Of a DNA stretch of 64,000 nt, positions 37,085-46,018 are shown in pieces (positions within the stretch are counted from its first letter, which is position 1; each line of letters opens with the position of its first letter). The DNA comes from Arcobacter sp. (GTDB taxonomy: Bacteria > Campylobacterota > Campylobacteria > Campylobacterales > Arcobacteraceae). The stretch is from assembly GCA_002869535.1 (NCBI GenBank), contig PKUK01000007.1:1-64000 (forward strand), read 5' to 3'. A program made the position numbers and the translations under genes. The notes under the pieces were generated by a model that did no database searches, had not been told where the DNA came from, and saw only the letters and a program-made list of their open reading frames with translations.

Positions 37085-37112
37085 GATAAAAGGAGCTAAT
37101 ACTCCTTTTATC
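37085..37112 (-). terminator. Terminator hairpin at the uraA stop
   Basis: GATAAAAGGAG and CTCCTTTTATC form a perfect 11-bp stem around CTAATA. The upstream arm overlaps the last base of the uraA stop codon. The T-run is inside the 3' arm, so efficiency is uncertain. Confidence 0.6.
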
Positions 37113-38362
37113 TAAATAATATGGTCTTCTTTTCGTGGCTGTGGAAGAATAAGATTTAAAAATATACCAGTGATTGCTCCAAGCCCAATTCCTGAAAATG
37201 AAACACCCCAGAAATTAAATGTCATACCACCTATTGAGAAAACTAAAATCATAGAAACAATAACTAAGTTTCTAGGACAGTTGAAGTCGATATTTGCTCG
37301 CACTAGCGTAGATATACCTACACTTGCAATAATTCCAAAAAGTAATAACATAATCCCACCCATAACTGGAACTGGAATAGTTGCTAATACACCACCTAGT
37401 TTTCCAACAAAGGCTAAAATAATTGCTGCAATTGCTGCCCAAGTCATAATTGCAGGATTAAATGCTTTTGTAACTGTAACAGCCCCTGTTACTTCTGAGT
37501 ATGTTGTATTTGGTGGACCACCAAAAAGTGAAGCAACTGATGTTGCTAAACCATCACCTAAAAGAGTGTTTTTTAGTCCTGGTTTTTTAAGATAATCAAC
37601 TTTTGTAACATTTGAGATAGCTAACATATCTCCGATGTGTTCAATTGCAGGTGCAATTGCTATTGGAAGTATGAAAATAATAGCTTGCCAGTTAAACTCT
37701 GGTGCTGTAAAGTTTGGTATTGCAAACCAAGAGGCTTTTGCAACTATTGAAAAATCAACTATACCAAAAAATACTGAGACAATATATCCTACTATTATGG
37801 CACCTAAAATAGGAATTAATCTAAACACACCTTTTCCTAAAAGTGAAATAAATACCATAGTAAAAAGTGAAATCATAGAGATAATAATTGCTGTGTCAAA
37901 AGGAACTAATGCAATAGCTCCATCACCAGTTTTCCCCATGGCCATATTTACAGCAACAGGAGATAAAATAAGTCCAATAGAGATAATTACAGGACCAACC
38001 ACCACTGCTGGTAAAAGTTTATGAATAAAACCATCACCTTTTAATCTAATTATAAAACTAAGAATCAGATAAAATAAACCAGCAACAACAAGACCTGACA
38101 TAGTTGCAGCGATTCCCCATGTTTTTACACCATATGAAATAGGAGCGATAAAAGCAAAAGATGAAGCTAAAAATATAGGAGGTACAGCACCTCTGTTTAC
38201 CAATTGAAATACTAAAGTACCAATTCCAGCAGTAAAAAGTGCAACATTGGCATCAAGTCCTGTTAAAATTGGTACAAGAACAAGTGCACCAAAAGCAACA
38301 AATAAAAACTGTATACCTAAAATAGAATCTTTTATCCTAAAATTATAATCTGTGGGTTTCAT
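37112..38362 (-). CDS. uraA: Uracil/xanthine permease (NCS2 family, UraA-like)
   Basis: A 416-residue inner-membrane symporter with about 14 hydrophobic segments. Recognisable features are FGALVLVPILTGLDANVALFTAG, the PIFLASSFAFIAPI region, the conserved acidic helix IAIAPAIEHIGDMLAIS, and LGDGLATSVASLFGGPPNTTYSEV. The divergent neighbour is upp, so uracil uptake and its conversion to UMP are encoded back to back with a 133-base shared control region. Uracil rather than xanthine is inferred from this pairing. Confidence 0.93.
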   Translation of the reverse strand: MKPTDYNFRIKDSILGIQFLFVAFGALVLVPILTGLDANVALFTAGIGTLVFQLVNRGAVPPIFLASSFAFIAPISYGVKTWGIAATMSGLVVAGLFYLILSFIIRLKGDGFIHKLLPAVVVGPVIISIGLILSPVAVNMAMGKTGDGAIALVPFDTAIIISMISLFTMVFISLLGKGVFRLIPILGAIIVGYIVSVFFGIVDFSIVAKASWFAIPNFTAPEFNWQAIIFILPIAIAPAIEHIGDMLAISNVTKVDYLKKPGLKNTLLGDGLATSVASLFGGPPNTTYSEVTGAVTVTKAFNPAIMTWAAIAAIILAFVGKLGGVLATIPVPVMGGIMLLLFGIIASVGISTLVRANIDFNCPRNLVIVSMILVFSIGGMTFNFWGVSFSGIGLGAITGIFLNLILPQPRKEDHII

Positions 38363-38396
38363 TCATCCTCTTTTTTGTTAAAATTACTGAGTATAA

Positions 38397-38413
38397 TAAC
38401 CAAACATTGGTTA
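38397..38413. promoter_or_regulatory. Palindrome in the uraA-upp control region
   Basis: TAACCAA and TTGGTTA are perfect 7-bp arms around ACA, midway between the divergent uraA and upp starts. A second short palindrome ACAATTGT lies at 38425-38432. Either could bind a regulator of pyrimidine salvage. Confidence 0.35.
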
Positions 38414-38495
38414 ATACTTTGTGAACAATTGTCTATATTATAAGTAGTTTTTAGATAAAATCCTACCTATATAATAAAATAAATTAGGATAAAAA

Positions 38496-39119
38496 ATGTA
38501 CCAAGAAAGTACCAATATACTTGTAAAACACCTTATAAATAGACTTAGAGATGTAAGAACTGCATCAAATGAATTTAGACTTACAATTGAAGAAATTTCA
38601 AGAATAATAGTAGCAGAAGCCTTAGCTGATTTTAAAACTGTAACACAAAATATCAATACATGGCAAGGTCCTTTAGATGTACAAATGATAGAAGTTCAAA
38701 AATTAGTATTAGTTCCTATTTTAAGAGCTGGGGAACCTATGTTAACAGGTATTTTAAGAACTCTACCATATGCAAGAAGTGGTTTTTTGGCTATGAAAAG
38801 AGATGAAGAGACAGCCCTATCAAAACTATTTTATGAAAATATCCCAGAACTTGATGATAAAACAGTATTACTACTTGACCCAATGATAGCAACGGGCGGA
38901 TCTTTAATAGATGGAATTACTTATTTAAAAAGTAAAGGTGCAAAAAGAATTATCTCTTTAAATATCCTAGGAGCACCAGAAGGTATAAAAGCAGTTCAAG
39001 AAGCACATCCTGATGTTGATATCTATATTGCTCAAATTGATGAAAGATTAGATGATAATAAATATATCAGACCAGGTCTTGGTGATGCTGGTGATAGAGC
39101 ATTTTATACACATGAGTAA
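38496..39119 (+). CDS. upp: Uracil phosphoribosyltransferase
   Basis: A 207-residue enzyme forming UMP from uracil and PRPP. The PRPP-binding loop is LLDPMIATGGSLIDGI (about residues 128-143), preceded by LVPILRAGEPMLTG and followed by the uracil-binding C-terminus YIRPGLGDAGDRAFYT. Length and motifs are standard. AGGAT lies before the ATG. A Nudix hydrolase gene follows after nine bases, probably in the same transcript. Confidence 0.97.
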   Translation: MYQESTNILVKHLINRLRDVRTASNEFRLTIEEISRIIVAEALADFKTVTQNINTWQGPLDVQMIEVQKLVLVPILRAGEPMLTGILRTLPYARSGFLAMKRDEETALSKLFYENIPELDDKTVLLLDPMIATGGSLIDGITYLKSKGAKRIISLNILGAPEGIKAVQEAHPDVDIYIAQIDERLDDNKYIRPGLGDAGDRAFYTHE

Positions 39120-39128
39120 AATAAAACA

Positions 39129-39539
39129 ATGATAAAAACACCCCATTTAACAGTTGATGGCATTATCAAACTCTATGATGAAAAAGATAACTTTAGAGGT
39201 ATCATTTTAATTGAGAGATTAAACAAACCTTTAGGGATTGCTTTACCTGGAGGTTTTGTTGATATTGGGGAAACAGTTGAAACTGCACTTATACGAGAGA
39301 TGAAAGAGGAAACATCTTTGGATGTTACTATTGAATTACTACTTGGTGTTTATTCTGACCCAAAAAGAGATGAAAGATTTCATACTGTATCTCTTGTATA
39401 TATTTGCAAAGCTTATGGAGAGCCACTTGCCCAAGATGATGCAAAAGATGTTTTTATTTATAAAAAAGATGAAATACCACTTGATAAACTAGTCTTTGAC
39501 CATAAGAAAATAATCAAAGATTTTTTAAAGGCACAATAA
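39129..39539 (+). CDS. Nudix hydrolase
   Basis: A 136-residue Nudix protein. The Nudix box is readable as GFVDIGETVETALIREMKEE followed by TSL: the REXXEE metal site is intact, but the terminal EExG glycine is Ser. The start strand HLTVDGIIKLYDE and IILIERLNKPLGIALPGG are typical of ADP-ribose or oxidised-nucleotide hydrolases. It follows upp by nine bases. Substrate cannot be read from sequence. Confidence 0.9.
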   Translation: MIKTPHLTVDGIIKLYDEKDNFRGIILIERLNKPLGIALPGGFVDIGETVETALIREMKEETSLDVTIELLLGVYSDPKRDERFHTVSLVYICKAYGEPLAQDDAKDVFIYKKDEIPLDKLVFDHKKIIKDFLKAQ

Positions 39540-39584
39540 TTGTAAGTAAATTACAATATACAATTTATCAAAGGCTAATTACTT

Positions 39585-40520
39585 ATGCACTCTCTAGATA
39601 ACTGGACACATTCTCACAAATACAACTTAGATAATAACAAAGCAAAAAAAAGAACATACTATGTACTAATATTAACAGCCATTACTATGGTTATAGAAAT
39701 AGTGGCAGGAACAATTTATGGCTCTATGGCATTGCTTGCAGATGGCTGGCATATGGGTACTCATGTCACAGCCTTTATGATAACTATTTTTGCATACTCT
39801 TATGCAAAAAAGTATGAAAATGATGATAGATACTCTTTTGGTACGGGTAAGGTTAATGTACTTGCGGGATTTACAAGTGCTATTGCACTTGGAATTGTTG
39901 CCCTTCTTATTATAATAGAGTCAATTTTTCGTTTATATGAACCCCAATCTATTCATTTCAATGAAGCTATTCTTGTAGCCGTAATTGGATTAGTTGTAAA
40001 TGTTGCTAGTATGTTTATACTACATGACCATGAGCACCACCATCATGGAGAAGAACATCATGAGCATCACCATTAACACCACCATGACCACAATATAAAA
40101 GCAGCATATTTTCATGTTTTGGCAGATGCATTAACTTCACTTTTTGCTATTTTTGCTCTTTTACTTGGAAAATATTATGGATGGAACTGGCTAGATCCTG
40201 TTATGGGTATAGTAGGTGGAATTATTATTACTAAATGGTCAATAGGATTAGTAAAAGAGACAAGTCCTATTTTATTGGATGAAAATATTAATAAAAAGTA
40301 TCAAGAAAAAATAAAAGAAAAAATCGAAAATGATTCAGACAATCTTATTAGTGATATTCATATTTGGAAAGTAAGTGCAAATCATTATGCAGCAATAATC
40401 TCAATTGTTACACACTCTGCTAAACCAACTGATTATTACAAAGAGTTACTTCAAGACTTTCATAAATTATCCCATATAACTATTGAAGTAAATGAGTGTC
40501 AAAATGAAGAATGTAAGTAA
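39585..40520 (+). pseudogene. DmeF-type CDF metal exporter, interrupted by one in-frame TAA
   Basis: The first 163 codons encode cation diffusion facilitator helices 1-4 (ALLADGWHMGTHVTAFMI with the metal-site Asp and His, then RYSFGTGKVNVLAGF) and a His-rich loop. TAA at 40074-40076 interrupts that loop, after which the same frame continues HHHDHNIKAAYFHVLADALTS (helix 5 metal site), WLDPVMGIVGG and the cytoplasmic domain SDIHIWKVSANHYAAI, to 40520. GHMATH/YSFGTGK-type motifs and the N-terminal HSHKYN match DmeF-like Co/Ni/Zn exporters. A single change, perhaps GAA to TAA, would explain it; otherwise the transporter is lost. Confidence 0.88.
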
Positions 40521-40598
40521 TTAAACTCCACCACTAAAATAATTTAATAGCTAATTTATTTCATATAATTGCATTTTTAATACAACTTTTATTTATTA

Positions 40599-40604
40599 TA
40601 TAAT
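40599..40604 (+). promoter_or_regulatory. -10 box upstream of the HD-GYP gene
   Basis: A consensus TATAAT lies 41 bases before the HD-GYP start, with a TACAAC-like element about 13-18 bases further upstream. It is the only strong -10 match in this gap. Confidence 0.4.
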
Positions 40605-40645
40605 ACTATTTATTACTTTTACACTTAAACTAAATAGGTATTATT

Positions 40646-41617
40646 ATGAGCATGTCTGAATATAAAATGAATACAAATACATATTATCTTGTAAATAAGG
40701 TAATAATAGATGAAAATGTTGAATTCTTTTTCAATTTATATGGAAAAAAATCTAAAGAAGAGGATCTCTCTTTACTCTCAATAAAAGGCAGAAAACTCGT
40801 AAAATATGATATTGAAAATCTATTGGATTACAATTATTTATATGTACACGAAGATGAAAAAGAGTTTTATGAAAATCATTATAATGATTTTATGAGATTA
40901 AAGCTTATACCAGAAAATATGAAAAGTTTTTACTCAACTGTAGGGAATACAGTAAATAAAATGTTTGAAAATCCTCAATCTTTGAAAAATGTAACAGAAG
41001 TTGAAACTATTGTAAATGATATGGTATCTACAATTTTACATGATAATTTTTCAGTTAGCTCTTTTATAACTATTCTTGCAAGTGATTATTATACACATAC
41101 TCACTCTTTAAATGTAACTGTTTATGCCTTATGCCTTGGAAAACATATGGGAATGAGCAAAAAAGATTTGGAAGATCTTGGAGTATCTGCTTTATTACAT
41201 GATTTAGGAAAAAGCAAAATCAGTGATAGTATCATCAATAAAAATGGTTTATTGTCAGAACATGAATTTAATGAAGTTAAAAAACATCCTATGTATGGTT
41301 GGGCATTAGCAAGACAATTAGGAATAACAAACAAAAGTATATTGGCAGGAATAAAAAATCATCATGAACGAGTAGATGGTACAGGATATCCTGACAAGTT
41401 AATAGATGAACAAATAGATATATTCGCAAAAATTATTGGAATATGTGACGTATTTGATGCTTTAACAACAAATAAAAGTTATAAAAACTCAACAGGTACC
41501 TTTAACACATTGGTTATGATGAAAAAGGATATGTCAAAACATTTAGATGGAAAGATTGTAAATCATTTCATTGGTGTATTTAAAGAAGAGATGAATAAAG
41601 TACAACAAAACAACTAA
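40646..41617 (+). CDS. HD-GYP domain protein (c-di-GMP phosphodiesterase)
   Basis: A 323-residue cytoplasmic protein. An N-terminal half of about 130 residues of unknown fold is followed by an HD-GYP domain: HTHSLNVTVYALCLG, the metal-binding pair in LLHDLGKSKISD, MYGWALARQL, and HHERVDGTGYPDKL containing the GYP, then GICDVFDALTTNKSYK. All listed metal and GYP residues are intact, so it should hydrolyse c-di-GMP, opposing the GGDEF-EAL protein at 28-30 kb. It ends 16 bases from the convergent DUF2780 gene. AGG precedes the ATG by seven bases. Confidence 0.93.
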   Translation: MSMSEYKMNTNTYYLVNKVIIDENVEFFFNLYGKKSKEEDLSLLSIKGRKLVKYDIENLLDYNYLYVHEDEKEFYENHYNDFMRLKLIPENMKSFYSTVGNTVNKMFENPQSLKNVTEVETIVNDMVSTILHDNFSVSSFITILASDYYTHTHSLNVTVYALCLGKHMGMSKKDLEDLGVSALLHDLGKSKISDSIINKNGLLSEHEFNEVKKHPMYGWALARQLGITNKSILAGIKNHHERVDGTGYPDKLIDEQIDIFAKIIGICDVFDALTTNKSYKNSTGTFNTLVMMKKDMSKHLDGKIVNHFIGVFKEEMNKVQQNN

Positions 41618-41633
41618 ATATACATACTACTTT

Positions 41634-42095
41634 CTATACTAAACCTTTTAAAGCATTTGTTAATATTGAAGAAGAATCTACCCCACCTACACTTTTAGCA
41701 TAATCTATAATTAAAGGCACAAATTGTGAGATTAGACTTGGGTCAAGTCCTAATGTTTTAAAAGCAGTTTGAACTGATTCAAGAGAAGTTATACTTCCTA
41801 ATAAACTATCAGTTAAAGATGAACTATTTAAGTTAGATAAAGCAGGAACCTCTTTTAATACAGTTTCATAATCAGTATTTGGCATTTGAGTTTTTGCATA
41901 CTGTAAAATAGTTGCAACACCACTTGTTGCTTGTGTTGGAGTTATATCAATGTTTTTTGTTATTGAAGTCATTAAATTATTTTCACTTACTGTTTTTGAA
42001 GTTTCCTTTGAAACTATATCTGTAAGTTGGTCAAACATACCAGCTTGAGAATAAGTTATTGATAAAAATATTGCTGATACTAAAAGTTTTTTCAT
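41634..42095 (-). CDS. Secreted DUF2780-like protein
   Basis: A 153-residue protein with a clear signal peptide (MKKLLVSAIFLSITYSQA, cleavage near residue 19) and a helical, Ser/Thr/Leu-rich body with repeated LxxxxPxLSxL-like segments (VPALSNLNSSSLTDS, LGLDPSLISQFVPLIIDYAKS). This resembles DUF2780 (VcgC/VcgE) proteins, periplasmic or surface proteins with no assigned function. It is transcribed alone, downstream of a sensor kinase gene but separated from it by a terminator hairpin. Confidence 0.7.
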   Translation of the reverse strand: MKKLLVSAIFLSITYSQAGMFDQLTDIVSKETSKTVSENNLMTSITKNIDITPTQATSGVATILQYAKTQMPNTDYETVLKEVPALSNLNSSSLTDSLLGSITSLESVQTAFKTLGLDPSLISQFVPLIIDYAKSVGGVDSSSILTNALKGLV

Positions 42096-42153
42096 TTTAA
42101 GTCCTTAAAAAATTTGTGAATTATATCATAATATAGAAGTTAAGAAGAAGAAG

Positions 42154-42208
42154 AAAAAAAGGTTTAAGCACAAAATGACGGAGAATCAAAAAACTTAAAA
42201 CCTTTTTT
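42154..42208 (-). terminator. Terminator of the triple-sensor kinase gene
   Basis: On the minus strand AAAAAAGGTTTTAAG pairs with CTTAAACCTTTTTTT with one bulged base and a 25-base loop, ending in seven T residues. It lies about 90 bases after the kinase stop and before the DUF2780 gene. Confidence 0.65.
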
Positions 42209-42296
42209 AATGAATAAATGAAATTACATAAAATAATTATATCAATATATAAAACTCTTTGATTAAACTTATTGTATAAAAAATAAACAATTTGTA

Positions 42297-45200
42297 TTAT
42301 AAGGGCAAGGTTATAATAAACTTCGCTCCAGTGTAATTTTTATCATTATATTTATAGGTTTCATTTATGGCTCTTATTTCGCCTTTTAAGTGCTTGGTTA
42401 TGATTTGATTTGACATATATAGTCCAATACCTGTACCTACAGACTTATGTTTGGTAGTAAAATATGGCTCAAATATTTTCTCAATATTATCTTTATCAAT
42501 TCCTCCTGCACTATCTTTAAAGGTTACAATTACATGGTCTTTATCTTTTTTTATACTTGAAAAGAAGTATCTGTCATCTGTACTTACATTTTTTTCTATA
42601 AAAGCATCTTTTGAGTTATTATATATATTTATAAAAGCTTGAATTAAAATATTTTCATTTAATTGAATATTTATATCCTCATCTATTTGATTGATAATTT
42701 TAATAAAGTTATTAGCATATGTAACTTTTATTAAATCGTCTAGCTTGAAAAAGATATCTTTTAAATTATAAACTTGCTTTGAACTAGAATCAGATGTAAA
42801 AAAATTTCTAAAATCATCTATAGTTTTAGATAAATAATTTGCTTGTTGCATAATACTAGAACTATATTCAAGTAACTCTTCATCAGATATTCTTTTACCA
42901 ACATCTAATAATAATCCTATAGAAGAGGCTTGCGTAGTTATTACAGACAGAGGTTGTCTCCATTGGTGTGAAATATTACCCAACATCTCTCCCATAGCTG
43001 CTATTTTTGATTGATTTAATAACAGTTGTTGTTGTTTTAGTTGTTCATTTTCTAACTTCTTAATTGTAGATATATCATGAGCAATAATTAAAATTAACTT
43101 TTCACCCTTTTCATTTGTAAAAGGTTTTTTTGTAGTAATATAATGCTGTGTTTTATTAAAATCTTCATATGAAATCTCTGTCTTATTTTTATCAATTATT
43201 TGTTTGATATTTTTATTAAAAAAGTCTGACATTCGTTTAGCATATTTAAAATCACTATCATATTTACCAATCATATCATCTACCGTTGTATGATATAATT
43301 TTGCAACTGCTTTATTTACTAATAAAAACTTTCCTTCATAATCTTTTATAATAATTAAATCTGGACTCTCATCTAAAACAGACTCTAAGAAGTTTTTAGC
43401 ATCATTTACTTCTATATTTTTATGCTCCAATTTACCTTGAGCATCTTGCAATTGGTTTAAAGCATCTTTTGTTCTATCTTTTTCTGTAGCTATTTTTCTA
43501 TTCCACCACAAAATCCATAAGATAATAAAAGCAGCTACCGCCACTACTTTCCAAATAAGTGAATAGTTTACCCTATCTACAGTTTGAAGAGAGAACCATC
43601 TTTGCTGTATACCAGTATGTTCAATTGGAGTTATTTGATTAAAGCCTTTTGATAAGATGGAAGCTAGTTCTGGCCACTCTTTTGGTGCAATAAAACTAAA
43701 CTCAATGTTTCCATAACCTGATGGTGCTGCAACTTTTAGATTATTTAAATCACCAAATACACTTAAATAATTAGCAACTGCAAGATTACCTACATATGCA
43801 TCTACTTTATTATTATCTAAGTTGGTTAAAGCATCTTTTGTATTGTTATAATTGATAATCTTGATTTCAGGATAATCTCTTTTTATCCATTTATTAGTCA
43901 AATAATTCTTTTCAATAGCCACTTTTTTACCTGACAAATCTTTCATTGAGCCAATATATGGAGAATCTTTATGTTTTATAATCATCATGGGATAAGATAG
44001 ATATGCGGTTCCATAAGAAAACTTTTCTGCTCTATCATTATTTTTGACACTAAATAAAATAGTGTCAAATTTATCTCTTGAAGTTTCAATTGTATTATAT
44101 GCATTTGCCATTGGCATTTTACTATTTATAAACTCAACAGCAAGGCCCACATTTTTTGCACTCTTTTTTATATATTCAACTGCAATACCCGATGCTTTGC
44201 CATTTTGTATAAACTCAAAAGGTGGTCTATTAGAAGCAACACCAAATCTAATCTTTTGATGTTTAATAATAAACTCTTTTTCATTATCACTAAGTAAACT
44301 TTGATTTTCTTTATCACTGTTATAGGGTTCACGTACCCACTTGAGAAGTATGTTATTCATCTCTTCTCTTGATATACTGTCTAAACCTTTTTGTAAAATT
44401 CTTTGAAGTGTAGGTTTTCTTTTATTGGAGAGAAAATGAATTGATACAGCTTTTAAATCATTTTGAGCAATATCTTTTAATCCTACAATTGAATTATCAC
44501 GAATGTAATTTTCAACAACTAAATGGTAGTCAACCAAAGCATCAACTTCCCCATTTAAAACTTTACTTGTAGATTCACCTAATCCCGAAGTTTTAATAAT
44601 ATCAATTTTTGGAAATTTTGTTCTAATTTTATCTATGGTTGCATACCCTTTTGTAATAGCAACTTTTTTCCCTTCCAAGTCCTTAAAGTTTCCTATCTTT
44701 TCATTTTTATTTGAAACATAAATATATTCTCTAACTTTATAGAATTCATAACTAAAAAGTCCAAATTTTTCCCGCTCTTTAGAATAAAAAGTTGCAGGAA
44801 GTAAATCAATTTTTTCATTCTTAAACTCATCTAATAGTTTTGCCCAAGAAGAATGCACATAATCAACTTTTAATCCAGTTTTTTCTAAAACCTTTTGTAA
44901 TATATCATAGTACAAACCATTATTTGAACTTTTTTTACTATCATAATATATATATGGTTTTGCGGGTTCAATCCCAACAGATACTCTATTTTTATCAATA
45001 CATTTTTTCTCTTCTTTAGTTAAGGAAATATTTGATTTATTTAAATTAAAAATCCAATCTCTTTTAAGATTACTCATTGTTGAATAAGGTATTGAATCAA
45101 GTGTTTTATTTATTATGGAATCTAGTATTGGATTTTCTTTTTGTATCCCAAACCTTAAGTCTTCACTTTTTGCATCGGAATGAACAAATCTACCTGCAAG

Positions 45201-45809
45201 TTTTAGTTTTGGCAAAACTAAATCTTCAAGCTTATAAATACTTAAAATATTTGTAATGATTGCATCTATTTTCTTTTCATCAAGTGCCAAAAATCTTTCA
45301 TCTGAATCATCAAATTCAACTACATCAATATTTTCTTTTTGTAAAATATCGATTATAAATGTATTTTTAACAACTCCAACTTTTTTATTTCTTAAACTCT
45401 CTATTCCATTATAATTTCCAAAGTCTTTTCTAGTGAAAACTCCAATTGGTATGACATAATATGGTGATGAAAAAAGTGTAAAAGGAAGCCTCTCTTGTCT
45501 ATATGAAACCTCTGAAATCATATCTATTTGTTTATTATAAAATAAATCATATATTTCAGGCCAAGAACCGCTAACTATTTTAAATTTTAAACCACTTTTT
45601 TGAGCTAGTATATCTATGAGGTCTTGTGTGAATCCAACTATTTTTCCATCTTTAGTAAAACTAAAGGGAGTGAAACTATTCATAGTACCTATAGTGATAT
45701 CTGGAGAATTTTTTATATATTCTTTTTCTTCTTGAGTAAAATTCAAATTTGAAGCAAATAGTGAATTAAGAGAATATAAAAATAATATATAAATAATAAT
45801 CTTTTTCAT
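42297..45809 (-). CDS. Sensor histidine kinase with three periplasmic amino-acid-binding-type domains
   Basis: A large kinase of 1170 residues. Signal/anchor helix at 1-20, then three tandem SBP_bac_3 domains (about 25-250, 265-490, 515-745), each opening with a related phrase such as ITIGTMNSFTPFSF, VSVGIEPAKPYIYY and IRFGVASNRPPFEF. A transmembrane helix near 760, a PAS domain (SPDLIIIKDYEGKFLLVNK), the H-box GEMLGNISHQWRQPLS, and an ATPase domain with YNNSKDAF, DSAGGID and GTGIGLYMSNQI follow. I use the ATG at 45809 for a standard signal sequence. It is divergent from a second kinase. BvgS/EvgS-like sensing of small ligands is likely; no regulator gene is adjacent. Confidence 0.92.
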   Translation of the reverse strand: MKKIIIYILFLYSLNSLFASNLNFTQEEKEYIKNSPDITIGTMNSFTPFSFTKDGKIVGFTQDLIDILAQKSGLKFKIVSGSWPEIYDLFYNKQIDMISEVSYRQERLPFTLFSSPYYVIPIGVFTRKDFGNYNGIESLRNKKVGVVKNTFIIDILQKENIDVVEFDDSDERFLALDEKKIDAIITNILSIYKLEDLVLPKLKLAGRFVHSDAKSEDLRFGIQKENPILDSIINKTLDSIPYSTMSNLKRDWIFNLNKSNISLTKEEKKCIDKNRVSVGIEPAKPYIYYDSKKSSNNGLYYDILQKVLEKTGLKVDYVHSSWAKLLDEFKNEKIDLLPATFYSKEREKFGLFSYEFYKVREYIYVSNKNEKIGNFKDLEGKKVAITKGYATIDKIRTKFPKIDIIKTSGLGESTSKVLNGEVDALVDYHLVVENYIRDNSIVGLKDIAQNDLKAVSIHFLSNKRKPTLQRILQKGLDSISREEMNNILLKWVREPYNSDKENQSLLSDNEKEFIIKHQKIRFGVASNRPPFEFIQNGKASGIAVEYIKKSAKNVGLAVEFINSKMPMANAYNTIETSRDKFDTILFSVKNNDRAEKFSYGTAYLSYPMMIIKHKDSPYIGSMKDLSGKKVAIEKNYLTNKWIKRDYPEIKIINYNNTKDALTNLDNNKVDAYVGNLAVANYLSVFGDLNNLKVAAPSGYGNIEFSFIAPKEWPELASILSKGFNQITPIEHTGIQQRWFSLQTVDRVNYSLIWKVVAVAAFIILWILWWNRKIATEKDRTKDALNQLQDAQGKLEHKNIEVNDAKNFLESVLDESPDLIIIKDYEGKFLLVNKAVAKLYHTTVDDMIGKYDSDFKYAKRMSDFFNKNIKQIIDKNKTEISYEDFNKTQHYITTKKPFTNEKGEKLILIIAHDISTIKKLENEQLKQQQLLLNQSKIAAMGEMLGNISHQWRQPLSVITTQASSIGLLLDVGKRISDEELLEYSSSIMQQANYLSKTIDDFRNFFTSDSSSKQVYNLKDIFFKLDDLIKVTYANNFIKIINQIDEDINIQLNENILIQAFINIYNNSKDAFIEKNVSTDDRYFFSSIKKDKDHVIVTFKDSAGGIDKDNIEKIFEPYFTTKHKSVGTGIGLYMSNQIITKHLKGEIRAINETYKYNDKNYTGAKFIITLPL

Positions 45810-46018
45810 GATTATATAATACAATTAATTTCCTTACAAATATATCTCTGAAAAAGTTAGTTTTTTCTTTATAAATTATTAGATAAGTTATTTAATTTTT
45901 GCTATTTATCTAAAATTTAGATAAGATGACATTATACTAAAAAATTATTAGCTTTTAAAATAGTTGAATTATTTATTCTCTACTTTATAAGTAAAAATAA
46001 TATTTCAAAAGTGAAACA

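Noticed and set aside
37170-38024. Long plus-strand open frames opposite uraA
   Set aside because: They are antisense shadows: low-complexity Ile/Pro/Thr products, no family resemblance, no ribosome binding sites, inside a clear permease gene.
40119-40520. Independent 133-residue membrane protein
   Set aside because: It is the second half of the interrupted DmeF-type exporter, in the same frame, starting within helix 5.
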